Positions 9,112 through 18,731 of a stretch of 64,000 nt of DNA are shown here, in pieces. The notes under the pieces were generated by a model that saw only the letters and a program-made list of their open reading frames with translations, ran no database searches and was not told the origin of the DNA. Origin of the DNA: Brucellaceae bacterium. Its GTDB lineage: Bacteria; Pseudomonadota; Alphaproteobacteria; Rhizobiales; Rhizobiaceae. A program made the translations under genes and the position numbers. The stretch's first letter is position 1, and each line of letters begins with the position of its first letter. The stretch lies in NCBI GenBank assembly GCA_020637755.1, contig JACKJW010000003.1, positions 122,542 to 186,541 of the forward strand, written 5' to 3'.

Positions 9112-9839
9112 GCAGGAATTCCAAGGGCGGGCAGGGCGGTGCACCGCGCATGCTCAAGACCAAGGTCAAGAAAAAGCGCGGCCTGAAGAACTCCTCGCGC
9201 CGCTGGCTGGAGCGTCACCTGAACGATCCTTACGTGCACCGTGCGCAGGCCGAGGGCTACCGCTCTCGCGCCGCCTTCAAGCTGCTGGAAATCGATGAGC
9301 GCTACAAGCTGCTCAAGCCCGGCCAGAAGGTGATTGACCTCGGTGCGGCACCGGGCGGCTGGTGCCAGGTGGCTGGCCGCATCGTCGGTTCGCCCGATGA
9401 GACGCCCACTGTCGTTGGCATCGACTATCTGGAAATGGATCCCGTGCCCGGCGCCACCATCCTTCAGAAGGATTTTCTCGACGATGACGCGCCCGATATG
9501 CTGATCGCGGCGCTGGGCGGCGCGCCCGACCTCGTCCTCTCCGACATGGCCGCGCCCACTACCGGACACCGCAAGACCGACCATATCCGCACCCAGCACC
9601 TCTGCGAGATCGCGGCGGATTTCGCGGTCAAGGTGCTGCGACCCGGCGGCCATTTCCTCGCCAAGACCTTTCAGGGTGGCACGGAAAACGACCTGCTGAC
9701 CATGCTGAAACAGCATTTCAAATCGGTCCACCACGTCAAGCCTGTCGCCAGCCGTGCTGAGAGCGTGGAGCTTTACCTGCTGGCCCGCGATTTCAAGGGC
9801 CGCAGCGAACCGGATGCGGAAGGCCCGGGCGCCGCCTAG
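9108..9839 (+). CDS. rlmE: 23S rRNA (uridine(2552)-2'-O)-methyltransferase RlmE
   Basis: This 243-residue FtsJ-family enzyme methylates U2552 of 23S rRNA in the A-loop. The SAM motif VIDLGAAPGGWCQVAG lies at about 76-91. The K-D-K-E tetrad is represented by Lys in RAAFKLLEID, Asp in LVLSDMAAPTTGH, Lys in FLAKTFQGG and Glu in SVELYLLA. A Lys/Arg-rich N-terminal extension (about 30 residues) precedes the FtsJ domain. The start at 9108 overlaps the phosphatase stop. The stop overlaps the end of the convergent MFS gene by three bases. Confidence 0.95.
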   Translation: MSRNSKGGQGGAPRMLKTKVKKKRGLKNSSRRWLERHLNDPYVHRAQAEGYRSRAAFKLLEIDERYKLLKPGQKVIDLGAAPGGWCQVAGRIVGSPDETPTVVGIDYLEMDPVPGATILQKDFLDDDAPDMLIAALGGAPDLVLSDMAAPTTGHRKTDHIRTQHLCEIAADFAVKVLRPGGHFLAKTFQGGTENDLLTMLKQHFKSVHHVKPVASRAESVELYLLARDFKGRSEPDAEGPGAA

Positions 9840-11227
9840 GCCTCGCTCTCCTGTGTCCTGTGGCCGCTCATTTCGAAACCGGCCGTACGGGGTAGCGCGA
9901 TGATGGGGATGACGGCGCTTGCCGCCACCAGGCCCGCCAGGACGAAAGCTACCGAAAAGGCGGTCGCGTCGAGGCCTCTGCCCGTCGCCATGCCTGTCAC
10001 TTCCAGGATCAGGCCGGCCAATGCCACGCCGAATGCGATGGAAACCTGCTGAGCCACCGCCGAAATGGCTGTCGCCTGTGCAGTTGCCTGCGCTGGAACG
10101 CCGGAAAACAGGAGTGCACTGGTGGAGGTGAAGACCAGCGAGCGTGCAAGACCGCCGGCAAGCAGGGTCGAGACCAGAACCACCCACGGCGTTTGGCCGG
10201 TGAACAGCGAGGATGCCGCGATGATGAGGCCGCCTGCGGCTATACCCAACACGAGCGCGGCGCGGAAACCCATCATCCGCAGGATCGGACGCGCTGTAAA
10301 TTTCATGATAAGCGCGCCGCCTGCGCCCGCAAAGGTCACCATGCCGGACTGGAACGGCGACATGGAGAACACCAGTTGGAAAAGCAGCGGTAACAGGAAG
10401 GGCGTGGAGCCGGAGCCGATACGAAACAGGAAAAGCCCCGCCACGGACGACCGGAAGGCGGGAATGGCAAAAAGGCTGAGATCAAGCAGTGGCGCCGTTG
10501 CCCGCCGCGCGTGGCGCACATAGGCGGCACCGGACCCCAAACCCGCCAAGAGTGCCGCCACGCCTACGACCGGCGGCAAGGCCGGGAGTGAAATGACCGA
10601 GAGGCCGAATACCGTGCCCGCGGCAGAGAGCGCGGCGAGCACAAATCCGGTCCTGTCCACCGGGCCGGGGCGGTCGGCATCAATCCTGGGCAGGTGACGT
10701 CCGGCCAGCCAGATTCCGGCAAGCCCGATTGGCAGGTTGATAAGGAAAATCCAGTGCCAGGAAAACCACGTGGTGATGAAGCCGCCCAGCGGCGGCCCGG
10801 CAAACGGGCCAATCAGCGCAGGGATGGTAAGCCACGCCATGGCATTGACCAACTCGCCTTTTGGGGTGGCACGCACCAGGATCAGCCGGGCGATCGGGGT
10901 CATCATCGCGCCGCCCATCCCCTGGATGAAACGGGCTGCCACGAATGCAGCGAGCGAATGTGAAGCCGCGCAGGCGAGCGAACCCGCCACAAAGACCGCG
11001 ATGGCCACGCGGAATACGCGGCGCGCACCGAACCGGTCTGCCATGAAGGCGCTGACGGGTATGAAAATGGCCAGCGATACCAGATAGGCGGTAAGCGCCA
11101 GTTTCAGCGCGACCGGGCTGGTGCCGATGTCAGCGGCGATCACCGGCAACGACGTCGAAATCACCGTTGAATCCATGTTCTCCATGAACAGGGCGATTGC
11201 GAGGATCATCGCCACGAGACGGTTCAT
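9836..11227 (-). CDS. MFS drug-type efflux transporter (DHA2-like)
   Basis: This 463-residue membrane protein has the DHA2/EmrB-QacA N-terminal pattern: MENMDSTVISTSLPVIAADI in TM1, the loop 2-3 motif MADRFGARRVF, RFIQGMGGAMMTPIARLIL, and motif C in TIPALIGPFAGPPLGGF. It is probably a proton-driven exporter of hydrophobic compounds; the substrate is not predictable. It is convergent with rlmE, with ends overlapping. The other flank has a gap of about 70 bases to the second MFS gene, which is on the same strand. Confidence 0.88.
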   Translation of the reverse strand: MNRLVAMILAIALFMENMDSTVISTSLPVIAADIGTSPVALKLALTAYLVSLAIFIPVSAFMADRFGARRVFRVAIAVFVAGSLACAASHSLAAFVAARFIQGMGGAMMTPIARLILVRATPKGELVNAMAWLTIPALIGPFAGPPLGGFITTWFSWHWIFLINLPIGLAGIWLAGRHLPRIDADRPGPVDRTGFVLAALSAAGTVFGLSVISLPALPPVVGVAALLAGLGSGAAYVRHARRATAPLLDLSLFAIPAFRSSVAGLFLFRIGSGSTPFLLPLLFQLVFSMSPFQSGMVTFAGAGGALIMKFTARPILRMMGFRAALVLGIAAGGLIIAASSLFTGQTPWVVLVSTLLAGGLARSLVFTSTSALLFSGVPAQATAQATAISAVAQQVSIAFGVALAGLILEVTGMATGRGLDATAFSVAFVLAGLVAASAVIPIIALPRTAGFEMSGHRTQESEA

Positions 11228-11299
11228 GAAAGTCTGCTTTCGCCGGAGAGACCAACTCTCTTATGAAGGGCCCGCAATCGGCTGGTCAAGACTTGGCTT

Positions 11300-12514
11300 T
11301 CAGCGAAGGCCACCTGCCATCTTCTCACTCGCGGGCAAGGTCCTGAGCGTCAGCATGGCCCAGATGCCGGCCAGGGGGCCGGGCACGAGGATCAGGAACA
11401 CCCAGCGCCAGCTTCCGAAGAAACCGGCGGCGACCGGCAACAGCCAGATCACACCGATTGTGATGGCAAAGCCGACCCCCATCTGGAAGGCAAGCGCGGA
11501 GCCGACCCTCGTCGGATCGGCAAGCTCCGTGACGGCGGCGGAGAATTGCGCTGAATCCGCGATGATGCTGATGCCCCAGACGAGCGCGATCAGGATGAAG
11601 GCCCAAGCGGGGCCGTCAAAGGCAAAGCCGATCAGGAAGGCACTGAGCCCGGAAACGCCCATGGCAAGCGCAGTCGCCCGGCACCGGCCGATCCGGTCGG
11701 CCAGCAAGCCGCCGCCCGCAGCCCCGGCAATGCCGATGCCGACCACCGCGAAGGTGAGCAGCGAGGCATTGAGGCCGGACAGCGTGTTTCCCGCGGCCTT
11801 GGCGGCCGAGGCATAGGCAAGGAACCAGCCCCACAGCGCATAGAGTTCCCACATGTGGCCGAAATAGCCCATGTTGGCCAGCATGACCGGCCGGTCACGC
11901 AGGATCGTGCCCAGTTGGCGCAGGTTCACGACCGTGCGGGCAAACGGGTAGGGGCCTTCGCGCAGGGCGAAGGCGAACAGGCCTGCTGCCAGCGCAGCCG
12001 CTGCCGAAGAGGCGATGACGACGGTGCGCCAGTCCGCCCCTCCGCCGAGCGCGCGGACCAGATGCGGAACCGATGAGCCAAGCGTCAGTGAGCCGATCAG
12101 CAGCCCCATGGCAAAGCCGCGCCCGGCGCGGAACCAGGTCGCCAGCAGCTTGACCGTCGGCGGATAGACACCGGCGAGCGCCATGCCGGTGGCAATGCGC
12201 GCGGCGATGGCCATTCCGGCACCAAGATCGGCCAGCAGGCTGAGATTGGCGAGCGCCGCCACCAGCGCGGCACAGGCCGTCAGCCGGTGCAGGGCCACAC
12301 GGTCCGGCAGACCGGAGAAGGCAAGTGACAAGGCGCCGGTCACAAATCCGGCCTGTACGCCGTTGGTCAGCCAGGCGGAGGTTCCCGCCCCAAGCTGCCA
12401 GCGCGCCTGCAATTCGGGCATGATGGCGGTGGCTGAAAACCAGGTTGTCAGCGCCAGCAATTCGGCAAGGCATGCGAGCGCCAGAAACGCCCAGCGGTTG
12501 GAGATGATGGACAT
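11300..12514 (-). CDS. MFS transporter
   Basis: About 12 hydrophobic segments in 404 residues, starting SIISNRWAFLALACLAELLA. MFS signs include the N-terminal pattern FSATAIMPELQARW and the internal loop LADRIGRCRATALAMG. The start chosen is the ATG at 12514, preceded by AAGGGAGG; the frame is open further upstream to 12694, but that extension is not membrane-like. The family resembles CynX/NarK-type and cyanate-like permeases, but no substrate can be assigned. It is divergent from the MBL-fold gene across a region with an inverted repeat at 12645-12665. Confidence 0.85.
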   Translation of the reverse strand: MSIISNRWAFLALACLAELLALTTWFSATAIMPELQARWQLGAGTSAWLTNGVQAGFVTGALSLAFSGLPDRVALHRLTACAALVAALANLSLLADLGAGMAIAARIATGMALAGVYPPTVKLLATWFRAGRGFAMGLLIGSLTLGSSVPHLVRALGGGADWRTVVIASSAAAALAAGLFAFALREGPYPFARTVVNLRQLGTILRDRPVMLANMGYFGHMWELYALWGWFLAYASAAKAAGNTLSGLNASLLTFAVVGIGIAGAAGGGLLADRIGRCRATALAMGVSGLSAFLIGFAFDGPAWAFILIALVWGISIIADSAQFSAAVTELADPTRVGSALAFQMGVGFAITIGVIWLLPVAAGFFGSWRWVFLILVPGPLAGIWAMLTLRTLPASEKMAGGLR

Positions 12515-12644
12515 GGCCTCCCTTTCGCCAGTGATGCCCCGGCTTTTGATCCGCAAGGCTCGCACAGCGGGCGGCCACGTCAAGCACGCGCGCGTTGTCC
12601 CTTCGTTCAGGCAACCATTGAACGCTGTGTCACCCGGTTGGCCA

Positions 12645-12665
12645 CCATCACATTTCACGTGATGG
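12645..12665. promoter_or_regulatory. Inverted repeat between divergent MFS and MBL genes, possible operator
   Basis: CCATCAC and GTGATGG form a perfect 7-bp inverted repeat with a 7-nt spacer. It lies between the start at 12514 (minus) and the start at 12729 (plus), where a shared regulator could act on both promoters. No regulator gene is adjacent. Confidence 0.4.
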
Positions 12666-12728
12666 ACTTGCCGATTTGCCGGAGTGTTCCACACTCATCC
12701 GGCGAAATCCGGACATGGGAGAGGTAGC

Positions 12729-13706
12729 ATGACAGTCATCACCGGCAGACGGGATTTCTTCAAGATCGCAGCCGGCGGCGCGGCCCTGCTGGCCATGCCG
12801 TCCATTCTGGTTCGCCCGGCCATGGCCGATATGGCGCAGGCGCCCACGGGCATCCCCTTCAGCCGCTTCAAACTGGGCGATTTCACAGTCACCATCATCA
12901 ATGACGGTTCCACCATCATGGAAAAGCCGCAGGCCACCTTCGGCACCGATCAGACGAAGGAGGCAGTGTCGGCGCTGCTGGAGGCCAATCACCTGCCTGC
13001 TGACAGGCTTGCCAACGGGTTTGCGCCCACCCTGGTGCAGACCGGCTCGGACACGGTCCTGTTCGACACCGGGCTTGGCGCCGGCGCGCGTGAAAAGGGC
13101 ATGGGCCAGACGGCAGCACGGCTGGCTCTGGCGGGCATCCGCCCCGAAGACGTCACGGTTGTCGTCATCACCCACATGCATCCCGACCATATCGGCGGGC
13201 TGGTGGAGGATGGCAAACCGGCCTATCCGAATGCGCGCTACGTGACAGGGCAGACCGAGTATGATTTCTGGGCCGATCCGGCCCGTTCCGGAACGCCCGC
13301 CGAGCGCGTCCATGCCATGGTCAATTCCATGGTCAGGCCGCTTGCGGAAAGGACCACCTTCATCGGCAACGAGGGGGAGGTTCTGCCGGGCATCCGCGGC
13401 ATTGCGGCTCCGGGCCACACGCCCGGCCACATGGGCTTTCATCTTGAATCGGCCGGCAAGCGCCTGATGATCACCGGCGACACCGCCAATCACTTTGTGC
13501 TCTCGTTGCAAAAGCCGGATTGGGAAGTGCGCTTTGACATGGACAAGGCGGCAGCGGCGGCGACGCGCCGCAAGGTCTTTGGCATGATTGCCGCCGACCG
13601 CATCCCCTTCATCGGATACCACATGCCGTTCCCGGCGGCAGGCTTCGTGGAAGCCATGGAGGGCGGTTTCCGCTTCATCCCGGAAAGCTACCAGTTCGAG
13701 CTTTGA
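12729..13706 (+). CDS. Tat-exported MBL-fold metallohydrolase
   Basis: The 325-residue protein begins with a twin-arginine signal (GRRDFFKIAAGGAALLAMP) and a likely cleavage region after AMA near residue 34, so it is probably exported folded to the periplasm. The metallo-beta-lactamase metal motif is THMHPDHIGG (about 147-156), with further ligands in APGHTPGHMGF, ITGDTAN and a late GYHMPF His. The family includes lactonases, sulfatases and phosphonate hydrolases; the substrate is undetermined. The ATG at 12729 follows GGGAGAGG and is preferred over an in-frame upstream ATG at 12684, which would bury the signal peptide. Confidence 0.88.
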   Translation: MTVITGRRDFFKIAAGGAALLAMPSILVRPAMADMAQAPTGIPFSRFKLGDFTVTIINDGSTIMEKPQATFGTDQTKEAVSALLEANHLPADRLANGFAPTLVQTGSDTVLFDTGLGAGAREKGMGQTAARLALAGIRPEDVTVVVITHMHPDHIGGLVEDGKPAYPNARYVTGQTEYDFWADPARSGTPAERVHAMVNSMVRPLAERTTFIGNEGEVLPGIRGIAAPGHTPGHMGFHLESAGKRLMITGDTANHFVLSLQKPDWEVRFDMDKAAAAATRRKVFGMIAADRIPFIGYHMPFPAAGFVEAMEGGFRFIPESYQFEL

Positions 13707-13739
13707 TGCCGCGTGCCCGCTACGCCCTCCGGCGGAAGG

Positions 13740-14816
13740 TCATTTTCCCTCGGCGAGCCGCTTGACCGTCTCGATGCGCTCGGGTGTGGCCGGGTGCGTG
13801 GAGAGGATGCCGAGATCGGCTTTGCCGAATTTCTCCACCAGCAACTCGAAGAAGGCGGCAATCGCCTTCGGATCGTGGCCAGCCTTGCGCATGAGATCGA
13901 CCGAAAAGGCATCGGCGGACCGCTCGAAATCGCGCGAGTAGGAGAGCGTCAGCAGTGCACTGCCCTGCACGAGGATGTCCTCAGTCGCCGAACCCAGATC
14001 GCCCGCGATCAGCATGGCAAGGCCGGCAACACCGGCGGCCCGATAGAGCTGGCGCAGCGAGTGGTTTTCCTCCACGTGGCCGATTTCGTGCGCCAGCACG
14101 CCGAGGATCATCTCGTCCCTCTCCCTGGCGAGTTCGATCAGCTCGTCGGTGATGACCACCGTGCCGTCGGGCAGGGCAAAGGCGTTCGGCCCGATCCGCC
14201 CGCCCTTGCGGAAATTCAGCGTGTAGGCGTCCGCTCCGCGCGGCGTGAGCGCGGCCAGAGCCCGGAACTTCGACGTCAGCCCGTCCTGCCGGGCCTTGGC
14301 GAGCTTGCTGTCCTCGAACGCCGCCTTGTCCAGCGCCTTCAGCGTGGCCTGTGACAGTGCGATCGGAACGGCCTTGGGCGTCACCGCGACCGCCACTTCG
14401 ACCATCACCGGCAGCGCATAGCGGTAGGTTGCGGCAACGAGCGCCACGGCGATCACCACGAAGGCAACGAGATTGATGTGGAAGCGCTCCGCCCAGGTAA
14501 CCGCGCGGGCGGCATGGCGTGGCGGGAACAGCGCATCCACCCCGTCATTGTCGCGGGTCTCGAAGACCGTCCCGTCCGGGAAGGTGAGGCGGCGTGGCGT
14601 GGAGCCGACCCGCGCCGCAACGGTGACGTGCCCGGCAGCGAAGGTGCGTTCCGGCATCCCGTCGGCTGACAGCGTCACCGAGCCGGGACTGCCGGGCCCG
14701 AGCGCTGCCACCGCCGCGCGGCTGGAGCCGGGCGGATAGGCCGTTCCGGAAACGGTTTTGCCGTCAGAGGCCAAAATCCACCCCGTCCATGTCCATATAG
14801 GCGTCGCCCAGCGCAT
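13740..14816 (-). CDS. M48 family metalloprotease
   Basis: A membrane-anchored zinc protease: HEIGHVEENH at about 240 supplies two His ligands and the catalytic Glu, and the Glu in RDFERSADAF about 50 residues later is the third ligand. A transmembrane helix (NLVAFVVIAVALVAATYRYALPV) separates a short N-terminal domain from the protease. This partner of YjgN/DUF898 is probably involved in envelope quality control. The start is uncertain: ATG 14816 overlaps the DUF898 gene by 53 bases, while an in-frame TTG at 14774 overlaps it by only 11 and would give the common short N-terminus (344 residues). Confidence 0.88.
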   Translation of the reverse strand: MRWATPIWTWTGWILASDGKTVSGTAYPPGSSRAAVAALGPGSPGSVTLSADGMPERTFAAGHVTVAARVGSTPRRLTFPDGTVFETRDNDGVDALFPPRHAARAVTWAERFHINLVAFVVIAVALVAATYRYALPVMVEVAVAVTPKAVPIALSQATLKALDKAAFEDSKLAKARQDGLTSKFRALAALTPRGADAYTLNFRKGGRIGPNAFALPDGTVVITDELIELARERDEMILGVLAHEIGHVEENHSLRQLYRAAGVAGLAMLIAGDLGSATEDILVQGSALLTLSYSRDFERSADAFSVDLMRKAGHDPKAIAAFFELLVEKFGKADLGILSTHPATPERIETVKRLAEGK

Positions 14817-15852
14817 GACCCGAGCTTTCCACCTGGTTCACATAGTCATCCAGCGAGCCGGTGGTGGTGAGCGTGATTGTCTCGGCGCCGTAGCGATAGG
14901 CGCGCACCGCCGCCCATGGCCGTGCCAGCCCGAGCGTCAGCAGCGTTGCCAGCAGGTTGGAGACGACAATCCATGCATATTTGAAGCGGTTCATGGCCGA
15001 AGCAAGGCTGTGGCGGTCATCGATCGTGGTGGCGGAGACGCCGACATTGCGTACGCCAGCCCGGTAGATCGCGCCGATCAGCAGGTAGAAAAAGATGACG
15101 AAGGCATAGAAGCCGATCAGGATCACCCAAAGGCCGCTGGCCAGAATTTCGTCCATTCCGTCAAGAAAGATGTCGCGGATGCCGGGGAAGGCTGCCTGGA
15201 TACCGAACACGATTATGACGGCCAGAACCGATGCAACCACGACAAGCAGGAAGGGAATGACGGCCTTCCGGTACATCGCCCCGGCAGAGGGATCGGCCCG
15301 GAACGGACGTCCGCCATAGCTCAGATTGTTCATCACGTAGCGCCAGGTCCATTTGGAGACCAGCGGAATCGTGAGGAAGCCCGTGATGAACACGAGCAGG
15401 CCGCCCAGCACATAGACCGAGAAGGCGCCCCGATAGGTGCCGTGAAAATCGAAATGCACGTTGCGCCAGCTTGTTACCCGCGCATTGAAGCGGATCGAGC
15501 GCTGGATGAAGAAGGGGAAGGCGAAGATCAGAACCCCGAGCAGAACCAGCCCGGCGATGGGTGCCAGCTCGGCCACGACATTGTAGATGAGCAGGATGCC
15601 GAAGGCGATGGCGCGTCCGATCAGGATGCGCACGGGATCGCCGTGATAGTTCAGCGCCGAGCCTGCAATTTCGGTATGGCCGTGGAAATAGCGCATCCGC
15701 CGCACCTTCGCCCAGGCCGAGTAGATGCCGAAGGTGACGACCGTCAGCAGCACGTTGACGATCCAGATGCCGAAATATTCCCGCCAGTTGCCGGTGAAAC
15801 GCAGCGGGTGAACCGCCGTTTCGCCCAAGGGTGCCGAATCCTGAATGTCCAT
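14764..15852 (-). CDS. YjgN family (DUF898) integral membrane protein
   Basis: This 362-residue protein has the DUF898 layout: an N-terminal FTGNWREYFGIWIVNVLLT segment, then repeated FGIYSAWAKVRRMRYF and GLARPWAAVRAYRY motifs that occur once per half, and several hydrophobic spans. Its role is unknown. The overlapping downstream M48 protease gene means the pair is translationally coupled, and the two families are frequently neighbours. It is divergent from guaB. Confidence 0.9.
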   Translation of the reverse strand: MDIQDSAPLGETAVHPLRFTGNWREYFGIWIVNVLLTVVTFGIYSAWAKVRRMRYFHGHTEIAGSALNYHGDPVRILIGRAIAFGILLIYNVVAELAPIAGLVLLGVLIFAFPFFIQRSIRFNARVTSWRNVHFDFHGTYRGAFSVYVLGGLLVFITGFLTIPLVSKWTWRYVMNNLSYGGRPFRADPSAGAMYRKAVIPFLLVVVASVLAVIIVFGIQAAFPGIRDIFLDGMDEILASGLWVILIGFYAFVIFFYLLIGAIYRAGVRNVGVSATTIDDRHSLASAMNRFKYAWIVVSNLLATLLTLGLARPWAAVRAYRYGAETITLTTTGSLDDYVNQVESSGHALGDAYMDMDGVDFGL

Positions 15853-16112
15853 CGATCAATTCCCCGACCGCGCGCCCCTGACACCAAGTTGTAAGGTGCA
15901 AACGCGCGCGCGGCTAGTCCGGATCGCGCCTTGCGTGTGGATTGACCTCCCCGGACAGGCACTTTTGTGCATTGCGGCAGAGATTGGCCGCGCCCGTCTT
16001 CCCATCGTCGCAAAGTCGTGGTACCAGCCAGCGCCAATCCTGAAAGGGACCCTTCAACACACGGCGCCGGACATCGGCCGGACGCCGGTTTTGCATTTTG
16101 CGGGATTTGGCC

Positions 16113-17615
16113 ATGGTGAAGATCATCGAGACTGCCACCGGCGCGACGGCGCTGACCTTCGACGACGTGCTGCTCCAGCCCGGCCATTCCGAGGTCATGC
16201 CGGGGCAGGTGGACATTCGCACCACCATCGCGGGCGACATCGACCTGAACCTGCCGATCCTGTCGGCGGCCATGGATACGGTCACCGAATCGCGCCTCGC
16301 CATTGCCATGGCACAGGCTGGCGGCATCGGTGTCATCCACCGCAACCTGACGCCGGAACAGCAGGCCGAGGAAGTCCGCCAGGTCAAGAAGTTCGAGAGC
16401 GGCATGGTGGTCAATCCGGTCACCATCGGTCCGGACGCGACGCTCGCCGATGCGCAGGCGGTCATGCGCGCCCACGGCATTTCCGGCATTCCGGTTGTTG
16501 AGAATGGCGGCACGGGCGGCCACAAGACCGGCCGCCTCGTCGGCATCCTGACCAACCGCGATGTGCGCTTCGCCTCCGACCCGTCCCAGAAGGTCTATGA
16601 GCTGATGACGCGGGAAAACCTGGTGACCGTGAAGGAAACGGTCGAGCAGGGAGAGGCCAAGCGCCTGCTGCACCAGAACCGCATCGAGAAGCTTCTGGTG
16701 GTCGATGGCGACGGCCATTGCGTCGGCCTCATCACCGTCAAGGATATCGAGAAGTCGCAGCTCAACCCCAATGCCTCCAAGGACATCCAGGGCCGCCTGC
16801 GCGTCGCCGCCGCCACTTCGGTCGGCGAGGACGGTTTCGAGCGCGCCGAGCGCCTGATCGATGCAGGCGTCGACCTGCTCGTCATCGACACCGCCCACGG
16901 CCATTCCCAGCGCGTGCTCGATGCCGTGACGCGCGCCAAGAAGCTCTCCAACTCGGTGCGAATCCTGGCAGGCAACGTGGCGACCGGCGGTGGGACGCAG
17001 GCGCTCATCGATGCCGGCGCAGATGCCGTCAAGGTCGGCATCGGTCCGGGCTCCATCTGCACCACGCGCATCGTCGCCGGTGTCGGCGTGCCGCAGCTGT
17101 CCGCCATCATGAGTGCGGTGGAAGTGGCCCACAAGGCCGGCGTCACTGTCATCGCCGATGGCGGCATCAAATATTCCGGCGATCTGGCCAAGGCGCTGGC
17201 CGCCGGTGCCAACGCGGCCATGGCGGGCTCGCTGCTGGCCGGCACGGACGAAAGCCCGGGCGAGGTCTATCTGCACCAGGGCCGCTCCTTCAAGGCCTAT
17301 CGCGGCATGGGCTCCGTCGGCGCCATGGCGCGCGGCTCCGCCGACCGCTACTTCCAGGCCGAGGTGCGCGACACGCTGAAGCTGGTTCCGGAAGGCATCG
17401 AGGGTCAGGTTCCCTACAAGGGACCGGTGTCCGGCGTGCTCCACCAGCTGGCAGGCGGCCTCAAGGCGGCCATGGGCTATGTTGGTGCGGCCGATCTGGC
17501 CCAGTTCCGCGAGCGCGCCACCTTCGTGCGCATTTCCAATGCAGGCCTGCGCGAGAGCCACGCCCATGACGTGACGATCACGCGTGAAAGCCCCAACTAT
17601 CCCGGTTCCGTCTGA
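16113..17615 (+). CDS. guaB: Inosine-5'-monophosphate dehydrogenase
   Basis: It oxidises IMP to XMP with NAD+, the committed step of guanine nucleotide synthesis. In 500 residues: TFDDVLLQPGHSEVMP at the N-terminus, two CBS domains at about 95-220, the catalytic loop GIGPGSICTTRI with Cys near 316, and the flap region QGRSFKAYRGMGSVGAM followed by a late Arg-Tyr motif (SADRYFQ). The start is the ATG at 16113 (MVKIIETATGATALTF). guaA lies about 6 kb downstream on the same strand, so the two guanine genes are close but not in one operon. Confidence 0.97.
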   Translation: MVKIIETATGATALTFDDVLLQPGHSEVMPGQVDIRTTIAGDIDLNLPILSAAMDTVTESRLAIAMAQAGGIGVIHRNLTPEQQAEEVRQVKKFESGMVVNPVTIGPDATLADAQAVMRAHGISGIPVVENGGTGGHKTGRLVGILTNRDVRFASDPSQKVYELMTRENLVTVKETVEQGEAKRLLHQNRIEKLLVVDGDGHCVGLITVKDIEKSQLNPNASKDIQGRLRVAAATSVGEDGFERAERLIDAGVDLLVIDTAHGHSQRVLDAVTRAKKLSNSVRILAGNVATGGGTQALIDAGADAVKVGIGPGSICTTRIVAGVGVPQLSAIMSAVEVAHKAGVTVIADGGIKYSGDLAKALAAGANAAMAGSLLAGTDESPGEVYLHQGRSFKAYRGMGSVGAMARGSADRYFQAEVRDTLKLVPEGIEGQVPYKGPVSGVLHQLAGGLKAAMGYVGAADLAQFRERATFVRISNAGLRESHAHDVTITRESPNYPGSV

Positions 17616-17629
17616 CGTCAGCGCAACGC

Positions 17630-17649
17630 GCCCGGTCAAACGGCCGGGC
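17630..17649 (+). terminator. Hairpin after guaB
   Basis: GCCCGG and CCGGGC flank an 8-nt loop 14 bases past the guaB stop. No T-run follows, so it may be a weak or Rho-assisted terminator or an mRNA end. Confidence 0.35.
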
Positions 17650-17731
17650 CGCTTGCCGCCCGCAAAGTTTGCAGTCTAGTATCGGTGCAAGCGGGTGGCG
17701 GATGGTCCGCCGCTGATGAGGCGGGACGGGC

Positions 17732-18157
17732 ATGAACCCCACGGCAATCTTCTGGCCCATGCTGGCGCAGGTCGCATTGGTCTATTTCATCTATTACCTG
17801 ATGTCGAAACGGCGCATCGATGCGGTGAAGAGCGGTCAGGTGCGTGTTGACCAATTCCGCGACAACCAGATCCAGAACGAACCGACCGCCAGCCTGTTCG
17901 TCCGCAACAATCTGGCCAACCAGTACGAATTGCCGGTCCTGTTCTATGCCTGCGTGCTGTCGCTCCATGCCAGCGGCGGGGTCAATGTGGTCACGCTGGT
18001 GCTGGCCTGGCTTTTCGTTGCCACGCGCTATGCCCATGCCTTCATCCATGTCACGTCGAACCGTGTGCGCCGCCGCCGCATGCTGTTCATCATGGGATTT
18101 CTGATCCTGGGCGTCATGTGGATCGCCTTTGCCCTTCATCTTGTTGGCATCATGTGA
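17732..18157 (+). CDS. MAPEG family membrane protein
   Basis: This 141-residue protein has four hydrophobic helices and the MAPEG features NLANQYELPVLFYA and ATRYAHAFIHVTSNRVRRR. MAPEG proteins in eukaryotes metabolise eicosanoids and glutathione conjugates; bacterial members are mostly uncharacterised. It is followed after 6 bases by the cupin gene, which suggests a two-gene operon. A second MAPEG gene occurs at 39619. Confidence 0.88.
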   Translation: MNPTAIFWPMLAQVALVYFIYYLMSKRRIDAVKSGQVRVDQFRDNQIQNEPTASLFVRNNLANQYELPVLFYACVLSLHASGGVNVVTLVLAWLFVATRYAHAFIHVTSNRVRRRRMLFIMGFLILGVMWIAFALHLVGIM

Positions 18158-18163
18158 GGAACC

Positions 18164-18637
18164 ATGTCTGACGACGCCCCGCTCGGTTTCCGGGCCTCTG
18201 ACATTTCACCGCGTACTGGTTCAGCCTATCCGGCGGAATTCGCTGGCCGGGTTGCGGGCCGCGAGAAGCGCGTGCTCGGCAACCCTTTCGGCCTGACCAA
18301 TTTCGGCGTCAATTGCACCACCCTGAAGCCCGGCGCGGAGAGCGCCCTCATGCATCGCCACAAGACTCAGGACGAGTTTGTCTACATCCTTGAAGGGACC
18401 GCGACACTGGTGACCGACCGTGGTGAGATGGATCTGTCGCCGGGCATGTGCGCGGGTTTTCCCAAGGGCGGCCTCGCCCATCACCTCGTCAACCGGTCGT
18501 CCTCGGACGTGGTCTATCTGGAAATCGGCGACCGCTCGCCCGGCGACGAGGGCAGCTATCCGGCCGACGACCTGAAGGCCGTGCAGGACGAAGCGGGTAA
18601 GTGGCAGTTCCTTCACAAGGACGGCACGCCCTACTGA
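18164..18637 (+). CDS. Cupin domain protein
   Basis: In 157 residues the cupin motif 1 is visible as MHRHKTQDEFVYILEGTATL, with motif 2 as PKGGLAHHLVNRS, giving a small beta-barrel with a probable metal site. Relatives are often annotated as sugar-phosphate or oxalate-type cupins, but the substrate cannot be told. It is closely coupled to the upstream MAPEG gene. Confidence 0.87.
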   Translation: MSDDAPLGFRASDISPRTGSAYPAEFAGRVAGREKRVLGNPFGLTNFGVNCTTLKPGAESALMHRHKTQDEFVYILEGTATLVTDRGEMDLSPGMCAGFPKGGLAHHLVNRSSSDVVYLEIGDRSPGDEGSYPADDLKAVQDEAGKWQFLHKDGTPY

Positions 18638-18731
18638 TCCGGGGTCCTTTGGGCCAACGGTGCGCGCAAGCCTTGCCTTGGGGCTGGCCGCCGCATAGAG
18701 ACGGCGCATATCGGATCACCGGAGACATGCC

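Noticed and set aside
15744..17639. 631-codon minus-strand open frame opposite guaB
   Set aside because: Antisense shadow of a high-GC gene; guaB motifs on the plus strand explain the region.
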